A DNA stretch of 64,000 bases. Origin: Rhizobium sp. CSW-27. GTDB taxonomy: Bacteria > Pseudomonadota > Alphaproteobacteria > Rhizobiales > Rhizobiaceae. Where the stretch lies: assembly GCF_018760785.1 (NCBI RefSeq), contig NZ_JAHHZO010000011.1:1-64000 (forward strand). Direction: 5' to 3'. The translations under genes were made by a program, and so were the position numbers. This document shows, in pieces, positions 17,868-26,483 of the stretch. Position 1 is the first letter of the stretch, and each line of letters begins with the position of its first letter. Under the pieces are notes generated by a model. That model did not search any database, was not told where the DNA came from, and saw only the letters and a program-made list of their open reading frames with translations.

Positions 17868-19484
17868 ATGCAGGCGATCGTCGAACAGCTGAAATCCACC
17901 GCCGCCGCCACCCATGCGACGGATATCCGCGCCGCCTTTGCCGCCGACAGTGGCCGTTTCGACAAATTCAGCGCCCGGTTTGACGACCTGCTGATGGACT
18001 ATTCGAAATGCGCCGTGAACGATGAGATCATGGCCCTGCTCGAAAGCCTGTTCGTCGAGGGCGGCGTCGCGGAAAAGCGCGAAGAAATGTTCTCCGGCAA
18101 GGCGATCAACTTTACGGAAAACCGCGCCGTGCTGCACACCGCGCTGCGCAACCGTTCCAATGTGCCGGTGCTGGTGGACGGCAAGGATGTGATGCCGGAT
18201 GTGAATGCGGTGCTTTCAGCCATGGGCGCCTTTGCCGAGGGCATCCGCTCCGGCGCGCTGAAGGGCGCCACCGGCAAGGCGATCACCGATGTCGTCAATA
18301 TCGGCATCGGCGGTTCGGATCTCGGCCCGGTCATGGCAACGCTGGCGCTTTCCCCCTTCCATGACGGCCCGCGCGCGCATTTCGTCTCGAATGTCGATGG
18401 CGCCCATATTGCCGATACGCTGAAGCTCTTGAACGCCGAAACGACGCTGTTCATCGTCGCATCCAAGACCTTCACCACGATCGAGACGATGACGAATGCA
18501 GCCTCCGCCCGCGCCTTCATCGCCGATGCACTCGGCGAAAGCGCCGTGAAGCATCATTTCGCGGCCGTATCCACCGCGCTCGACAAGGTTGCCGCCTTCG
18601 GCATCGACAGCGAACGGATTTTTGGCTTCTGGGACTGGGTCGGTGGCCGTTACTCCATCTGGTCGGCCATCGGCCTGCCACTGATGCTGGCAATCGGCCC
18701 AAAGAATTTCGAGGATTTCCTCGCCGGCGCCCATGCCATGGACACGCATTTCCGCGAGGCCCCGGTGCGCCAGAACCTGCCGGCGCTGCTCGGCCTTCTC
18801 GGCTATTATCACCGCAACGTGCTGAACTATCCCTCGCGCGCCATCCTGCCCTATGACCAGCGCCTGTCGCGCTTCCCGGCCTATCTGCAGCAGCTGGACA
18901 TGGAATCGAACGGCAAGGGTGTCACCATTGACGGCACGCCGGTCGAGGGACAGTCGGGCCCGGTCGTCTGGGGCGAGCCTGGCACCAATGGTCAGCACGC
19001 CTTCTACCAGCTGATCCACCAGGGCACGAGCATCATCCCGGCCGAATTCATGGTGGCCGCCAGAGGCTTCGAACCGCATCTGCGCCACCAGCACGAACTG
19101 CTGATCGCCAATTGCCTTGCCCAGTCGGCAGCCCTGATGAAGGGCCGCACGCTGGAGGAAGCCAAGGCACAGCTTCTGAAATCGGGCATGGACGAGAAGA
19201 AGGCCGATCACATTGCCCCACACCGCGTCTTCACCGGCAACCGCCCGTCGCTGACCTTCGTCTACGACCAGCTGACGCCGTTTGCGCTGGGACGCCTGAT
19301 CGCGCTCTACGAGCACCGCGTCTTCGTCGAAGGCGTGCTCTTCCGCATCAACTCCTTCGACCAGTGGGGCGTGGAGCTGGGCAAGGAACTGGCGACCGGC
19401 CTTCTGCCGGTGGTGCAGGGCAAAACCGGAACCGACGGCCAGGATGCCTCGACCGCAGGGCTGGTCAAGGCGCTGATCGGCTGA
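17868..19484 (+). CDS. pgi: Glucose-6-phosphate isomerase
   Basis: Pgi interconverts glucose-6-phosphate and fructose-6-phosphate in the cytoplasm. The product has 538 residues. Both family signatures are visible: [17 protein letters not shown] (about 250-266) and [16 protein letters not shown] with downstream IPAEF; the phosphate-binding GIGGSDLGP is near residue 146. The ATG at 17868 has GAGGAG five bases upstream; a start four codons earlier would place that site inside the gene. The methyltransferase gene starts 9 bp later. Confidence 0.96.
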   Translation: MQAIVEQLKSTAAATHATDIRAAFAADSGRFDKFSARFDDLLMDYSKCAVNDEIMALLESLFVEGGVAEKREEMFSGKAINFTENRAVLHTALRNRSNVPVLVDGKDVMPDVNAVLSAMGAFAEGIRSGALKGATGKAITDVVNIGIGGSDLGPVMATLALSPFHDGPRAHFVSNVDGAHIADTLKLLNAETTLFIVASKTFTTIETMTNAASARAFIADALGESAVKHHFAAVSTALDKVAAFGIDSERIFGFWDWVGGRYSIWSAIGLPLMLAIGPKNFEDFLAGAHAMDTHFREAPVRQNLPALLGLLGYYHRNVLNYPSRAILPYDQRLSRFPAYLQQLDMESNGKGVTIDGTPVEGQSGPVVWGEPGTNGQHAFYQLIHQGTSIIPAEFMVAARGFEPHLRHQHELLIANCLAQSAALMKGRTLEEAKAQLLKSGMDEKKADHIAPHRVFTGNRPSLTFVYDQLTPFALGRLIALYEHRVFVEGVLFRINSFDQWGVELGKELATGLLPVVQGKTGTDGQDASTAGLVKALIG

Positions 19485-19493
19485 GACCGGACG

Positions 19494-20342
19494 ATGGCCC
19501 TCACCGGTCCCAGCAAGACGGCACGGGGAGCCGCCGGCTATCGTGCCGCGCACCAGACGGTCGACGGAGCAACCGTGTTCCGCGACCCCTTCGCTCGTCT
19601 CATTCTGGAGCCGGATGCACTGGCGGAAGCGGATCAACGGGCGCGCGATCCCGCATCGCGCGGCATGCGGTTGTTCATGGCCGCACGAAGCCGCTTCGCC
19701 GAGGACTGCCTTGCCGCAGCCGTTGCGGAGGGCCTGCGGCAGGTGGTGGTGCTGGGTGCCGGTCTGGACACCTTCGGCCTGCGCAATCCCTATCGCGAAG
19801 TTGGCCTCAGGGTCTTTGAGGTGGATCAGCCATCGACCCAGGACTGGAAGCGAGCGCGGCTGTCTGCGGCAAGATTGCGCGAACCGGTGGAACTGGTGTG
19901 GGTGCCAGTCGATTTCGAGCGGGACGATTTCTCAAAAAGACTGCAGGACAGCGGCTTCCTCCCGGATCGTCCCGCCTTCTACATCTGGCTCGGCGTCACG
20001 CCCTACCTGCAGCGTGAAACGGTTTTCGCGCTGCTGCGGCAGGTGGCGCGTGCGCCGCAATCGAGCATCGTCTTCGATTATTCGGAGCCGATCGACAATT
20101 ATCCGGCGGAACGGCGGCAGGCGATGGCTGCGATGGCGGACCGCGTGGCTCTGGCGGGCGAGCCCTGGATCACGCTGCTCGATCCGTACGAGATCCACGC
20201 AGCCCTCACCGCGATGGGTTACGCCACCATCGAGGATTTGGGACCGGGCGATATCGCCGCCCGATATTATGGTCCCGAGCATGCGCAAAACCGCGGCGGC
20301 ACCGGCCCGCATCTCGTTCATGCACGCATCAGGGCCGTTTAG
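19494..20342 (+). CDS. Class I SAM-dependent methyltransferase (leucine carboxyl methyltransferase-like)
   Basis: A 282-residue methyltransferase of the LCM/TIGR00027 type. It has VVVLGAGLDTFGLR (SAM-binding motif I, about 83-96), VFEVDQPSTQDWKR (motif II acidic residue), and FYIWLGVTPYLQ (motif IV region). The N-terminal RDPFARLIL segment is also typical. Bacterial members methylate small molecules or proteins and most are unassigned; the target here is unknown. It follows pgi by 9 bp and is likely cotranscribed, though the link to glycolysis is not obvious. Confidence 0.82.
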   Translation: MALTGPSKTARGAAGYRAAHQTVDGATVFRDPFARLILEPDALAEADQRARDPASRGMRLFMAARSRFAEDCLAAAVAEGLRQVVVLGAGLDTFGLRNPYREVGLRVFEVDQPSTQDWKRARLSAARLREPVELVWVPVDFERDDFSKRLQDSGFLPDRPAFYIWLGVTPYLQRETVFALLRQVARAPQSSIVFDYSEPIDNYPAERRQAMAAMADRVALAGEPWITLLDPYEIHAALTAMGYATIEDLGPGDIAARYYGPEHAQNRGGTGPHLVHARIRAV

Positions 20343-20464
20343 CGCTTCATTCGGCCGGCGCGGCGATGACAACCTTGCGCTCCACGCTTCCCGCGGAGAT
20401 TGACGGGGTTCGCCGCGCTTCGCTCCGCCATCTTTTCCCTCGCCGGGCGTTCACGACACTGTGT

Positions 20465-20495
20465 GCAGCGCAAGAATGCGCTGCTCTCTTTTTTT
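20465..20495 (+). terminator. Intrinsic terminator
   Basis: GCAGCGC (20465-20471), loop AAGAAT, GCGCTGC (20478-20484), followed by TCTCTTTTTTT. This is a classic hairpin plus T-run on the plus strand. It lies 122 bp after the methyltransferase stop. Confidence 0.88.
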
Positions 20496-20718
20496 GCACC
20501 TGCACCATTTCCGGATGCTTGACGGAGCCATCAGACAGGCGCAAGAGCAGCAACGAAAGGCCGCTTTTCGGATGAAGCCGGACGGCCTTTCAAACAAGGG
20601 AGCTGGCGTATCGTTCCGGAAATGGTTTCCGCCACGGCCGTCGGCAGATGAAAGCTTATGGACAGTTCCAGTCGATCTAGAACCTCTGTCATTCGGCCCG
20701 CGACCGGCTGAGCTTTCC

Positions 20719-20757
20719 GCTCATCCGCCGGTCTTTGGTGACCGGGAAAGGATGAGC
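20719..20757. repeat. Two-tier hairpin upstream of the ABC transporter operon
   Basis: The outer stem GCTCATCC/GGATGAGC (8 bp) and inner stem CCGGTC/GACCGG (6 bp, loop TTTGGT) are separated by an asymmetric internal loop (G on one side, GAAA on the other). It starts 264 bp before the permease ATG, beyond the upstream terminator, so it could be part of a structured 5' leader or an operator. No known riboswitch consensus was matched by eye. Confidence 0.55.
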
Positions 20758-20982
20758 CGCAATGCATGCTCTCAATCTGAAACTATTGCCTGTTTTTCCA
20801 TCCAATGCGCGTGCCACCGCCACGTTGCAGGCGATGCGTCCGCGATCGCAGTCCCCGCGCACAAACCCACCTTTGCCTTACGTCCGGGCCAGTATTGCGG
20901 CCACGTGACGATCTGAGTTCACGCCAGGCCCAGGGCTAGAACCTCACCCTTTTTTATCATTTCCGATTTTCGGAGCGTTCCC

Positions 20983-22716
20983 ATGCTCTTTCCGAAACAC
21001 GCACCCCTTGCGCTGCGCCGCTCTGTCCTGCCGACCCTTTGGGATGTCGTCGCACTGCTTCTGGTGATCGGCCTCATCGTGGCCATTGCCTATGGGGCAG
21101 AAGCCACAAACGAGCCGCTTTCCGCACTCGATGCCGCCCCCCTGTCGCTCGATCCGTCTCACCTGCCGCTTTATGCGCTGCGCACCATGCTGCGCATGCT
21201 GGCGGCCATCGTCTTTTCGCTGATCTTCACCTTCATTTACGCAACCCTTGCCGCGCGCAGCCGCCGGGCGGAAATGGTGCTGGTCCCCGTTCTGGACATT
21301 CTCCAATCAGTACCGATCCTCGGCTTCCTGACCTTTACCGTCACCTTCTTCATGAACCTGTTTCCAGGCAGGGTCCTGGGCGCGGAACTGGCCAGTGTCT
21401 TTGCCATCTTCACCAGTCAGGCCTGGAACATGACCTTCAGCATGTACCAGTCGATGCGCAACCAGCCCAAGGATCTGGAAGAGGCCAGCGCCAGTTTTCA
21501 CCTGAGCGACTGGCAGCGCTTCTGGCGTCTGGACGTGCCCTTTGCCATGCCGGGTCTGGTGTGGAATGCCATGATGTCAATGTCCGGCGGCTGGTTCTTC
21601 GTCGTGGCCTCCGAAGCCATTACGGTGGGCGATACGACGGTGACGCTGCCGGGCGTCGGTTCCTATGTGGCGCTCGCCATCAAGGAGCAGAACATCGCGG
21701 CCATTGGCTATGCCATCACCGCCATGCTGGCCGTGATTATCCTTTACGACCAGTTGCTGTTCCGCCCCCTGGTCGCCTGGGCCGACAAATTCCGTTTCGA
21801 GACCACCGCCTCCACCGAGCAGCCGACCTCGTGGATGCTGGACCTGATGCGCCGTTCGCGGATCATCGCCATGCTGACTGCGCCGCTGGCCTGGCTTGGG
21901 CGGCAGGTCTGGTCGCTTCGCCTGCCTGAATTTCGCCCGAAGGCGCAAAAGGCCGTCACCCGTGCGGTGCAGTCGCGGCTTTTCGACTGGCTCTGGCTGG
22001 CGATGATCCTGGCTGCCGGCCTCTATGCGGCCATTCAGAGCATCGGCTATCTGCGGGATACGATCGGCTGGGGGGATGTAACGACCGCCGTGCTATACGG
22101 CTTCATCACCCTTGCCCGCGTGGTGGTGCTGATGGCGATTGCGACGGCCGTCTGGGTGCCGGTCGGTGTGTGGATCGGGCTTCGCCCGGCCATTGCCGAA
22201 AAGGTACAGCCGCTGGCGCAGTTTCTGGCAGCCTTTCCGGCCAATCTCGCCTTTCCGGTCTTCGTCGTGGTCATCGTCCGCTACGATCTCAACGAGCATA
22301 TCTGGCTGAGCCCGCTGATGATCCTCGGCACGCAGTGGTACATTCTCTTCAACGTCATCGCAGGCGCATCCGCCTATCCGAGCGAGTTGAAGGAAGCTGC
22401 CCGCAGCTTCGGCATCAAGGGCTGGCGCTGGTGGGCGAAGGTCATCCTGCCCGGCATTTTTCCCTACTACGTCACCGGCGCGATTACGGCGTCCGGCGGC
22501 TCGTGGAATGCCAGCATCGTGGCCGAAGTGGCCAGTTGGGGCAATGAGCAGCTCTCCACCCCCGGCCTCGGCTCCTACATCGCCGATGCGACCACGAAGG
22601 GCGATTTCCAGCGCGTCGTGCTCGGCATCATCGTCATGTGCGCCTTCGTCACGCTCTTCAACCGGCTGGTCTGGCGACCTCTCTACACGCTCGGCGAAAG
22701 ACGCCTGAGACTGTAA
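20983..22716 (+). CDS. ABC transporter permease with two fused permease domains (anion/nitrate-sulfonate type)
   Basis: A 577-residue inner-membrane protein with two consecutive binding-protein-dependent permease domains. Each has its own EAA loop: EEASASFHLSDWQRFWRLDVP in the first half (quoted in part) and KEAARSFGIKGWRWW in the second. This duplicated architecture matches the COG4986-type 'anion transport' permeases, distantly related to nitrate/sulfonate/taurine permeases. The ATG has GGAGCG upstream. It is followed after 57 bp by its ATPase. No substrate-binding protein gene lies nearby, so the substrate cannot be inferred. Confidence 0.88.
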   Translation: MLFPKHAPLALRRSVLPTLWDVVALLLVIGLIVAIAYGAEATNEPLSALDAAPLSLDPSHLPLYALRTMLRMLAAIVFSLIFTFIYATLAARSRRAEMVLVPVLDILQSVPILGFLTFTVTFFMNLFPGRVLGAELASVFAIFTSQAWNMTFSMYQSMRNQPKDLEEASASFHLSDWQRFWRLDVPFAMPGLVWNAMMSMSGGWFFVVASEAITVGDTTVTLPGVGSYVALAIKEQNIAAIGYAITAMLAVIILYDQLLFRPLVAWADKFRFETTASTEQPTSWMLDLMRRSRIIAMLTAPLAWLGRQVWSLRLPEFRPKAQKAVTRAVQSRLFDWLWLAMILAAGLYAAIQSIGYLRDTIGWGDVTTAVLYGFITLARVVVLMAIATAVWVPVGVWIGLRPAIAEKVQPLAQFLAAFPANLAFPVFVVVIVRYDLNEHIWLSPLMILGTQWYILFNVIAGASAYPSELKEAARSFGIKGWRWWAKVILPGIFPYYVTGAITASGGSWNASIVAEVASWGNEQLSTPGLGSYIADATTKGDFQRVVLGIIVMCAFVTLFNRLVWRPLYTLGERRLRL

Positions 22717-22773
22717 CCGCCGACCGGCACGTCCATCCATTTGCCGCTTTATTTCTGACCGGAGGGTCATTCC

Positions 22774-24075
22774 ATGCTCGATATCACCAACAAGGCTCCG
22801 CTCATCGACATTCAACAGGCCTGCCGGTCCTTTCCCAAGGGCAGCGGCCATGATGTGATGGTGCTGGAAAATGTCGATCTCACCATTCGCGAAGGCGAGA
22901 TCGTCGGCCTGCTCGGCCGCTCAGGCTCCGGCAAGTCCACGCTGCTGCGCATTATCGCAGGTTTGATCGCGCCCTCTTCCGGCAGGGCGTTGTGCCGGGG
23001 CGAAGCCATTGACGGGCCGCCGCAGGGCGTTGCCATGGTATTCCAGTCCTTCGCCCTCTTTCCCTGGCTGACGGTTCTGCAAAATGTGGAACTGGGCCTC
23101 GAAGCCCAGGGCGTAGAGCGCGGGGAGCGCCGCAAGCGGGCTGAAGCGGCCATCGACCTGATCGGCCTCGGCGGTTTCGAAAGCGCCTATCCGAAGGAGC
23201 TTTCCGGCGGCATGCGCCAGCGTGTCGGCTTTGCCCGCGCGCTTGTCGTCCATCCGGACCTGATGCTGATGGACGAGCCCTTTTCCGCGCTCGACGTTCT
23301 GACGGCGGAAACGCTGCGCACCGACATGATCGACCTGTGGATGGAAGGTCGGCTGCCGATCAAATCCGTGTTGATCGTCACCCACAACATCGAGGAAGCG
23401 GTGCTGATGTGCGACCGCATCCTGGTGTTTTCCTCCAATCCGGGCCGCGTGGCCTCGGAAATCAAGGTGGACCTGCCACATCCGCGCAACCGTCTCGATC
23501 CCATGTTCCGCCAGCTCGTCGACAGCATTTATGCCCGCATGACCGAGCGCCCGGAACCGAGAGTGCCGAGTGTCGAAGGTATTCCGGGCACGGGGGTCGG
23601 CATGATCCTGGAGCCGGTTTCTACCAATGTCATGGCCGGTCTGCTGGAGGCTCTGGCGCGCGAGCCCTATCACGGCCGCGCCGACTTGCCGGTGCTGGCG
23701 GGGGTCCTGCAGCTGGAGGCGGACGAATTGTTCCATCTGGCCGAAGCCCTGCAATTGCTGCGCTTTGCCCAGTTGAGCGAAGGCGATGTGGTGCTGACGG
23801 ACGAGGGACGGCGCTTTGCCGATCTGGACACGGAAAGCCGCAAGCAGCTGTTTGCCAGCCATCTCATGGCCTATGTGCCGCTGGTGGCCCTTATGCGCCG
23901 CGTCCTGGAGGAACGCCCGTCCCACACGGCGCCGGCAGCGCGCTTCCTGACCGAGCTTGAGGACCATATGTCGGAAAACTATGCGGAGGACACGCTGAAG
24001 ACCGTCATTTCCTGGGGACGCTATGCCGAGCTGTTCGCCTATGACGAGCATGCCGAAATGTTCAGCCTGGAATAG
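22774..24075 (+). CDS. ABC transporter ATPase with C-terminal AAA-associated domain
   Basis: This 433-residue ATPase partners the fused permease. Residues 1-250 form a nitrate/sulfonate-type ABC domain with Walker A GRSGSGKST, Q-loop VFQSFALFPW, signature LSGGMRQR and Walker B LMLMDEPFSALD. The extra 170-residue C-terminal domain (from about 265, with LEALAREPYHGRADLPVLAG) matches the AAA-associated domain found on COG4754-type ATPases; it is probably regulatory. The ATG has GGAGGG upstream. The gene ends at a strong palindrome shared with the convergent symporter gene. Confidence 0.88.
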   Translation: MLDITNKAPLIDIQQACRSFPKGSGHDVMVLENVDLTIREGEIVGLLGRSGSGKSTLLRIIAGLIAPSSGRALCRGEAIDGPPQGVAMVFQSFALFPWLTVLQNVELGLEAQGVERGERRKRAEAAIDLIGLGGFESAYPKELSGGMRQRVGFARALVVHPDLMLMDEPFSALDVLTAETLRTDMIDLWMEGRLPIKSVLIVTHNIEEAVLMCDRILVFSSNPGRVASEIKVDLPHPRNRLDPMFRQLVDSIYARMTERPEPRVPSVEGIPGTGVGMILEPVSTNVMAGLLEALAREPYHGRADLPVLAGVLQLEADELFHLAEALQLLRFAQLSEGDVVLTDEGRRFADLDTESRKQLFASHLMAYVPLVALMRRVLEERPSHTAPAARFLTELEDHMSENYAEDTLKTVISWGRYAELFAYDEHAEMFSLE

Positions 24076-24082
24076 AGACCAA

Positions 24083-24111
24083 AGGAAAGGGGCCGGACCG
24101 GCCCCTTTCCT
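24083..24111. terminator. Bidirectional terminator-like palindrome between convergent genes
   Basis: AGGAAAGGGGCCGG-A-CCGGCCCCTTTCCT, a near-perfect palindrome with 14-base arms. On the minus strand it is followed by a short T-run (TTTGG); on the plus strand by TATAAAT. It lies between the ABC ATPase and the symporter stop codons and probably ends both transcripts. Confidence 0.65.
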
Positions 24112-24152
24112 ATAAATGCCTGTTGCCTCGTTGAGCCGAAGAGGCTGCAACG

Positions 24153-25502
24153 TCACTCGGCCGGCGCGGCCACCGGATCGAGCGCGTCGATGCCTTCCTG
24201 ACGGTCATAGGCCGTCTGGTCGAGTATCCCCTGGCGCTTGGCGACCAGCGTCGGCACGAGTGCCTGGCCGGCGACGTTGACGGCGGTGCGGCCCATGTCG
24301 AGGATCGGATCGACGGCGAGCAGCAGGCCGACGCCCTGAAGCGGCAGGCCGAGGGTGGAGAGCGTGAGCGTCAGCATCACGGTGGCACCCGTCAGACCCG
24401 CCGTTGCCGCCGAACCGATGACAGAGACGAAGACGATCAGGAAATATTCCTGGATACCGAGCGGCACGCCGTAGAACTGCGCGACGAAAATCGCCGAGAT
24501 CGCCGGATAGATGGCAGCACAGCCATCCATCTTGGTGGTGGCACCGAGCGGCACGGCAAAGGCGGCATATTCGCGCGGCACGCCGAGATTGCGCTCCGTC
24601 ACCTGCTCGGTCACCGGCAGCGTGCCGATCGAGGAGCGCGAGACGAAGGCAAGCTGGATGGCCGGCCATGCGGAGGCGAAGAAGCGGGCCGGATTCAACC
24701 CGTGTGCCAGAAGCAGCAGCGGGTAGACGACGAAAAGCACGATGGCGAGGCCGATATAGATCGCGCCGGAGAACCAGCCGAGCGAAGCAAGCGCTTCCCA
24801 GCCATAAACGGCAACCGCATTGCCGAGCAGTCCGATGGTGCCGATCGGCGTCAGGCGGATGACCCACCAGAGGATCTTGCGGGTGATGGCAAGCAGCGAG
24901 CGGTTGAAGGCGAGGAAGGGTTCCGCCTTCTCGCCCACCTGCAGCGCGGCAATACCGACCGCGATGGAGACCACCAGGATCTGCAACACGTTGAAGTTCA
25001 GGGCGGTGGTTGCGCCGGTTGCCGTCACCTTCGTCGAGGCCTGCAGGCCGAGCAGGTTGACCGGCACGAGACCCTTCAGGAAATCGAGCCAGGAGCCGGT
25101 GCTGGACGGGGCTGCGGCTGCCGTCTCGGCAAGGCCGGTGTTGAGGCCCGGCTGGATGAGAAGGCCGAGCGTGATGCCGATCGAAACCGCAATCAGCGCC
25201 GTGATGGCGAACCAGAGCAGCGTCTGCCAGACGAGGCGGGCGGCATTGTTGAGTTCGCGCAGATTGGCGATGCTGGCGACGATCGCGGTGAAGATCAAAA
25301 GCGGCACCAGCGCGCGCAGCAACTGCACGAAGATCGAGCCGACGGTCGACAACGTCTGGACGAGCCAGTTCGGTCCTGCACCGGTCGGCCCGATCTGGCG
25401 GGCGACGTAACCGAGCACGAGGCCGATCACCATGGCGGCCAGAACCTGGAAACCGAACGAAGCGAAAACGGGCTTTTCAGCCCTGGCGGGAGAGGAAGAC
25501 AT
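24153..25502 (-). CDS. Dicarboxylate/amino acid:cation symporter (DAACS family)
   Basis: This 449-residue inner-membrane symporter takes up C4-dicarboxylates or acidic/neutral amino acids with Na+ or H+. The family hallmarks are present in the right order: a serine-rich reentrant loop SRSSIGTLPVT, the ATTKMDGCAAIYP segment (equivalent to the NMDGT cation site, here KMDGC), and DPILDMGRTAVNVAGQ in the last helix. The KMDGC variant and the length favour a GltP/SstT-like or DctA-like branch, but substrate cannot be fixed. It is a lone gene. Confidence 0.88.
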   Translation of the reverse strand: MSSSPARAEKPVFASFGFQVLAAMVIGLVLGYVARQIGPTGAGPNWLVQTLSTVGSIFVQLLRALVPLLIFTAIVASIANLRELNNAARLVWQTLLWFAITALIAVSIGITLGLLIQPGLNTGLAETAAAAPSSTGSWLDFLKGLVPVNLLGLQASTKVTATGATTALNFNVLQILVVSIAVGIAALQVGEKAEPFLAFNRSLLAITRKILWWVIRLTPIGTIGLLGNAVAVYGWEALASLGWFSGAIYIGLAIVLFVVYPLLLLAHGLNPARFFASAWPAIQLAFVSRSSIGTLPVTEQVTERNLGVPREYAAFAVPLGATTKMDGCAAIYPAISAIFVAQFYGVPLGIQEYFLIVFVSVIGSAATAGLTGATVMLTLTLSTLGLPLQGVGLLLAVDPILDMGRTAVNVAGQALVPTLVAKRQGILDQTAYDRQEGIDALDPVAAPAE

Positions 25503-25807
25503 GATGATGTGTCCTTAGGAAGGGCGAGAGGAAGGCGACGGATCGCGCTCTCTTGAGACTGATGAAATTATGGGCTTCCTGCCCGAATTATCAACGGCAA
25601 CCATTCCACCACAGGCACGGGGAGAGGAAATTTATTGCGGCGCCGGGTCGGCAAATACAGAAATGCCGGAGCAGACACCGCCACGGCATGATGCAATCCT
25701 TGGCAATCCAGCGAAACGAGAATGCCGGACTGCGAAACACGGCCGATGGTTGATGGAGAAGCAGGTATGATATACTTTATCCTGTACGTATATCGTCGGA
25801 GAGCGCC
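25503..25807. other. Divergent intergenic region, symporter / toxin-antitoxin
   Basis: About 305 bp with no gene. The right-hand end is AT-rich and holds the candidate antitoxin operator at 25769-25794; the rest presumably contains the symporter promoter, but no clear -35/-10 pair stands out. Confidence 0.5.
25769..25794. promoter_or_regulatory. Candidate toxin-antitoxin operator
   Basis: GATATAC-N12-GTATATC, perfect 7-base arms, 14 bp before the antitoxin ATG in an AT-rich patch. Autorepression by the AbrB-type antitoxin through such a site is the family norm; binding here is inferred. Confidence 0.5.
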
Positions 25808-26038
25808 ATGCAGATCGCAAAATGGGGCAACAGCCTTGCGGTTCGCCTTCCAGCAAGCGTGGTCGAAGCGCTTAACCTGAAGGAAGGTGATCATGTCGAA
25901 CTTCGCGCCGCCGACTGGCGCGAGCTCGATGTTGCGCGCAAGCCCACTCCCCAAGATCTTCTTGAGCGTCTACGGTCCTTCCGCGGTCGATTGCCCCCCG
26001 ATTTCAAGTTCGACCGGGATGAGGCAAATGGGCGGTAG
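25808..26038 (+). CDS. AbrB/MazE-type antitoxin
   Basis: A 76-residue DNA-binding antitoxin. Residues 1-45 form the swapped-hairpin AbrB fold (MQIAKWGNSLAVRLPASVVEAL, quoted from its start only in part here, then LKEGDHVEL), and the C-terminal tail RGRLPPDFKFDRDEANGR would wrap the toxin. GGAGAG precedes the ATG. The stop overlaps the PIN toxin start by 11 bp, the standard toxin-antitoxin arrangement. It should neutralise the toxin and repress its own promoter. Confidence 0.88.
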   Translation: MQIAKWGNSLAVRLPASVVEALNLKEGDHVELRAADWRELDVARKPTPQDLLERLRSFRGRLPPDFKFDRDEANGR

Positions 26039-26432
26039 GTTCGTCGATACGAACGTGCTGCTTTATCTAGCCTCCGGCGATGCGCGGAAAGCCGATCTGG
26101 CAGAGGCCATAGTTGCCCAAGGCGGCACGATCAGCGTTCAGATCCTCAACGAAATCGCCAATGTCCTTCGCCGGAAGATGCAGATGTCATGGTCCGACAC
26201 GCGTCTGTTTCTCGACATGATCCAGGCATTGCTGACAGTCGAGCCGGTGACGGCGGCGACCCACGCGAAGGGCTTGGCCGTGTCCGAGCGTTACGGGCTG
26301 TCCATCTATGATGCGATGGTCGTCGCAGCAGCCCTTATCGCTGACTGCGACACCTTGGTATCCGAAGACATACGCGATGGCCTCGTCATTGATGATCGCC
26401 TGCGCATCGTCAATCCCTTCGGTCAATCATGA
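26028..26432 (+). CDS. PIN-domain ribonuclease toxin (VapC-like)
   Basis: A 134-residue PIN-domain protein, expected to be a Mg-dependent RNase toxin. The acidic residues of the active site are visible in FVDTNVLLYLAS (Asp7), LNEIANVLRR (Glu) and IYDAMVVAAA (Asp), with a last one in LVSEDI. The ATG at 26028 has GAGG upstream and lies inside the antitoxin gene; the longer reading frame would run through most of the antitoxin and is rejected. Confidence 0.88.
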   Translation: MGGRFVDTNVLLYLASGDARKADLAEAIVAQGGTISVQILNEIANVLRRKMQMSWSDTRLFLDMIQALLTVEPVTAATHAKGLAVSERYGLSIYDAMVVAAALIADCDTLVSEDIRDGLVIDDRLRIVNPFGQS

Positions 26433-26483
26433 AACGCAGCGGGGAGAGGCAAGGCGAGACCGCCTCCTTTCTCCCCGACTTCC

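Larger units (their letters stand above)
20343..20982. other. 640-bp intergenic region with a terminator and a structured hairpin
   Basis: No convincing gene lies here; the small open frames lack ribosome sites and family features. Two structural elements stand out: an intrinsic terminator at 20465-20495 and a two-tier hairpin at 20719-20757. A T6 run lies just before the downstream ATG. The first 150 bp could be a small RNA ending at the terminator, or the 3' tail of the methyltransferase mRNA. Confidence 0.5.

Noticed and set aside
20461..20916. 151-codon plus-strand open frame in the large gap
   Set aside because: It starts within the intrinsic terminator, has no ribosome site and shows no recognisable domain.
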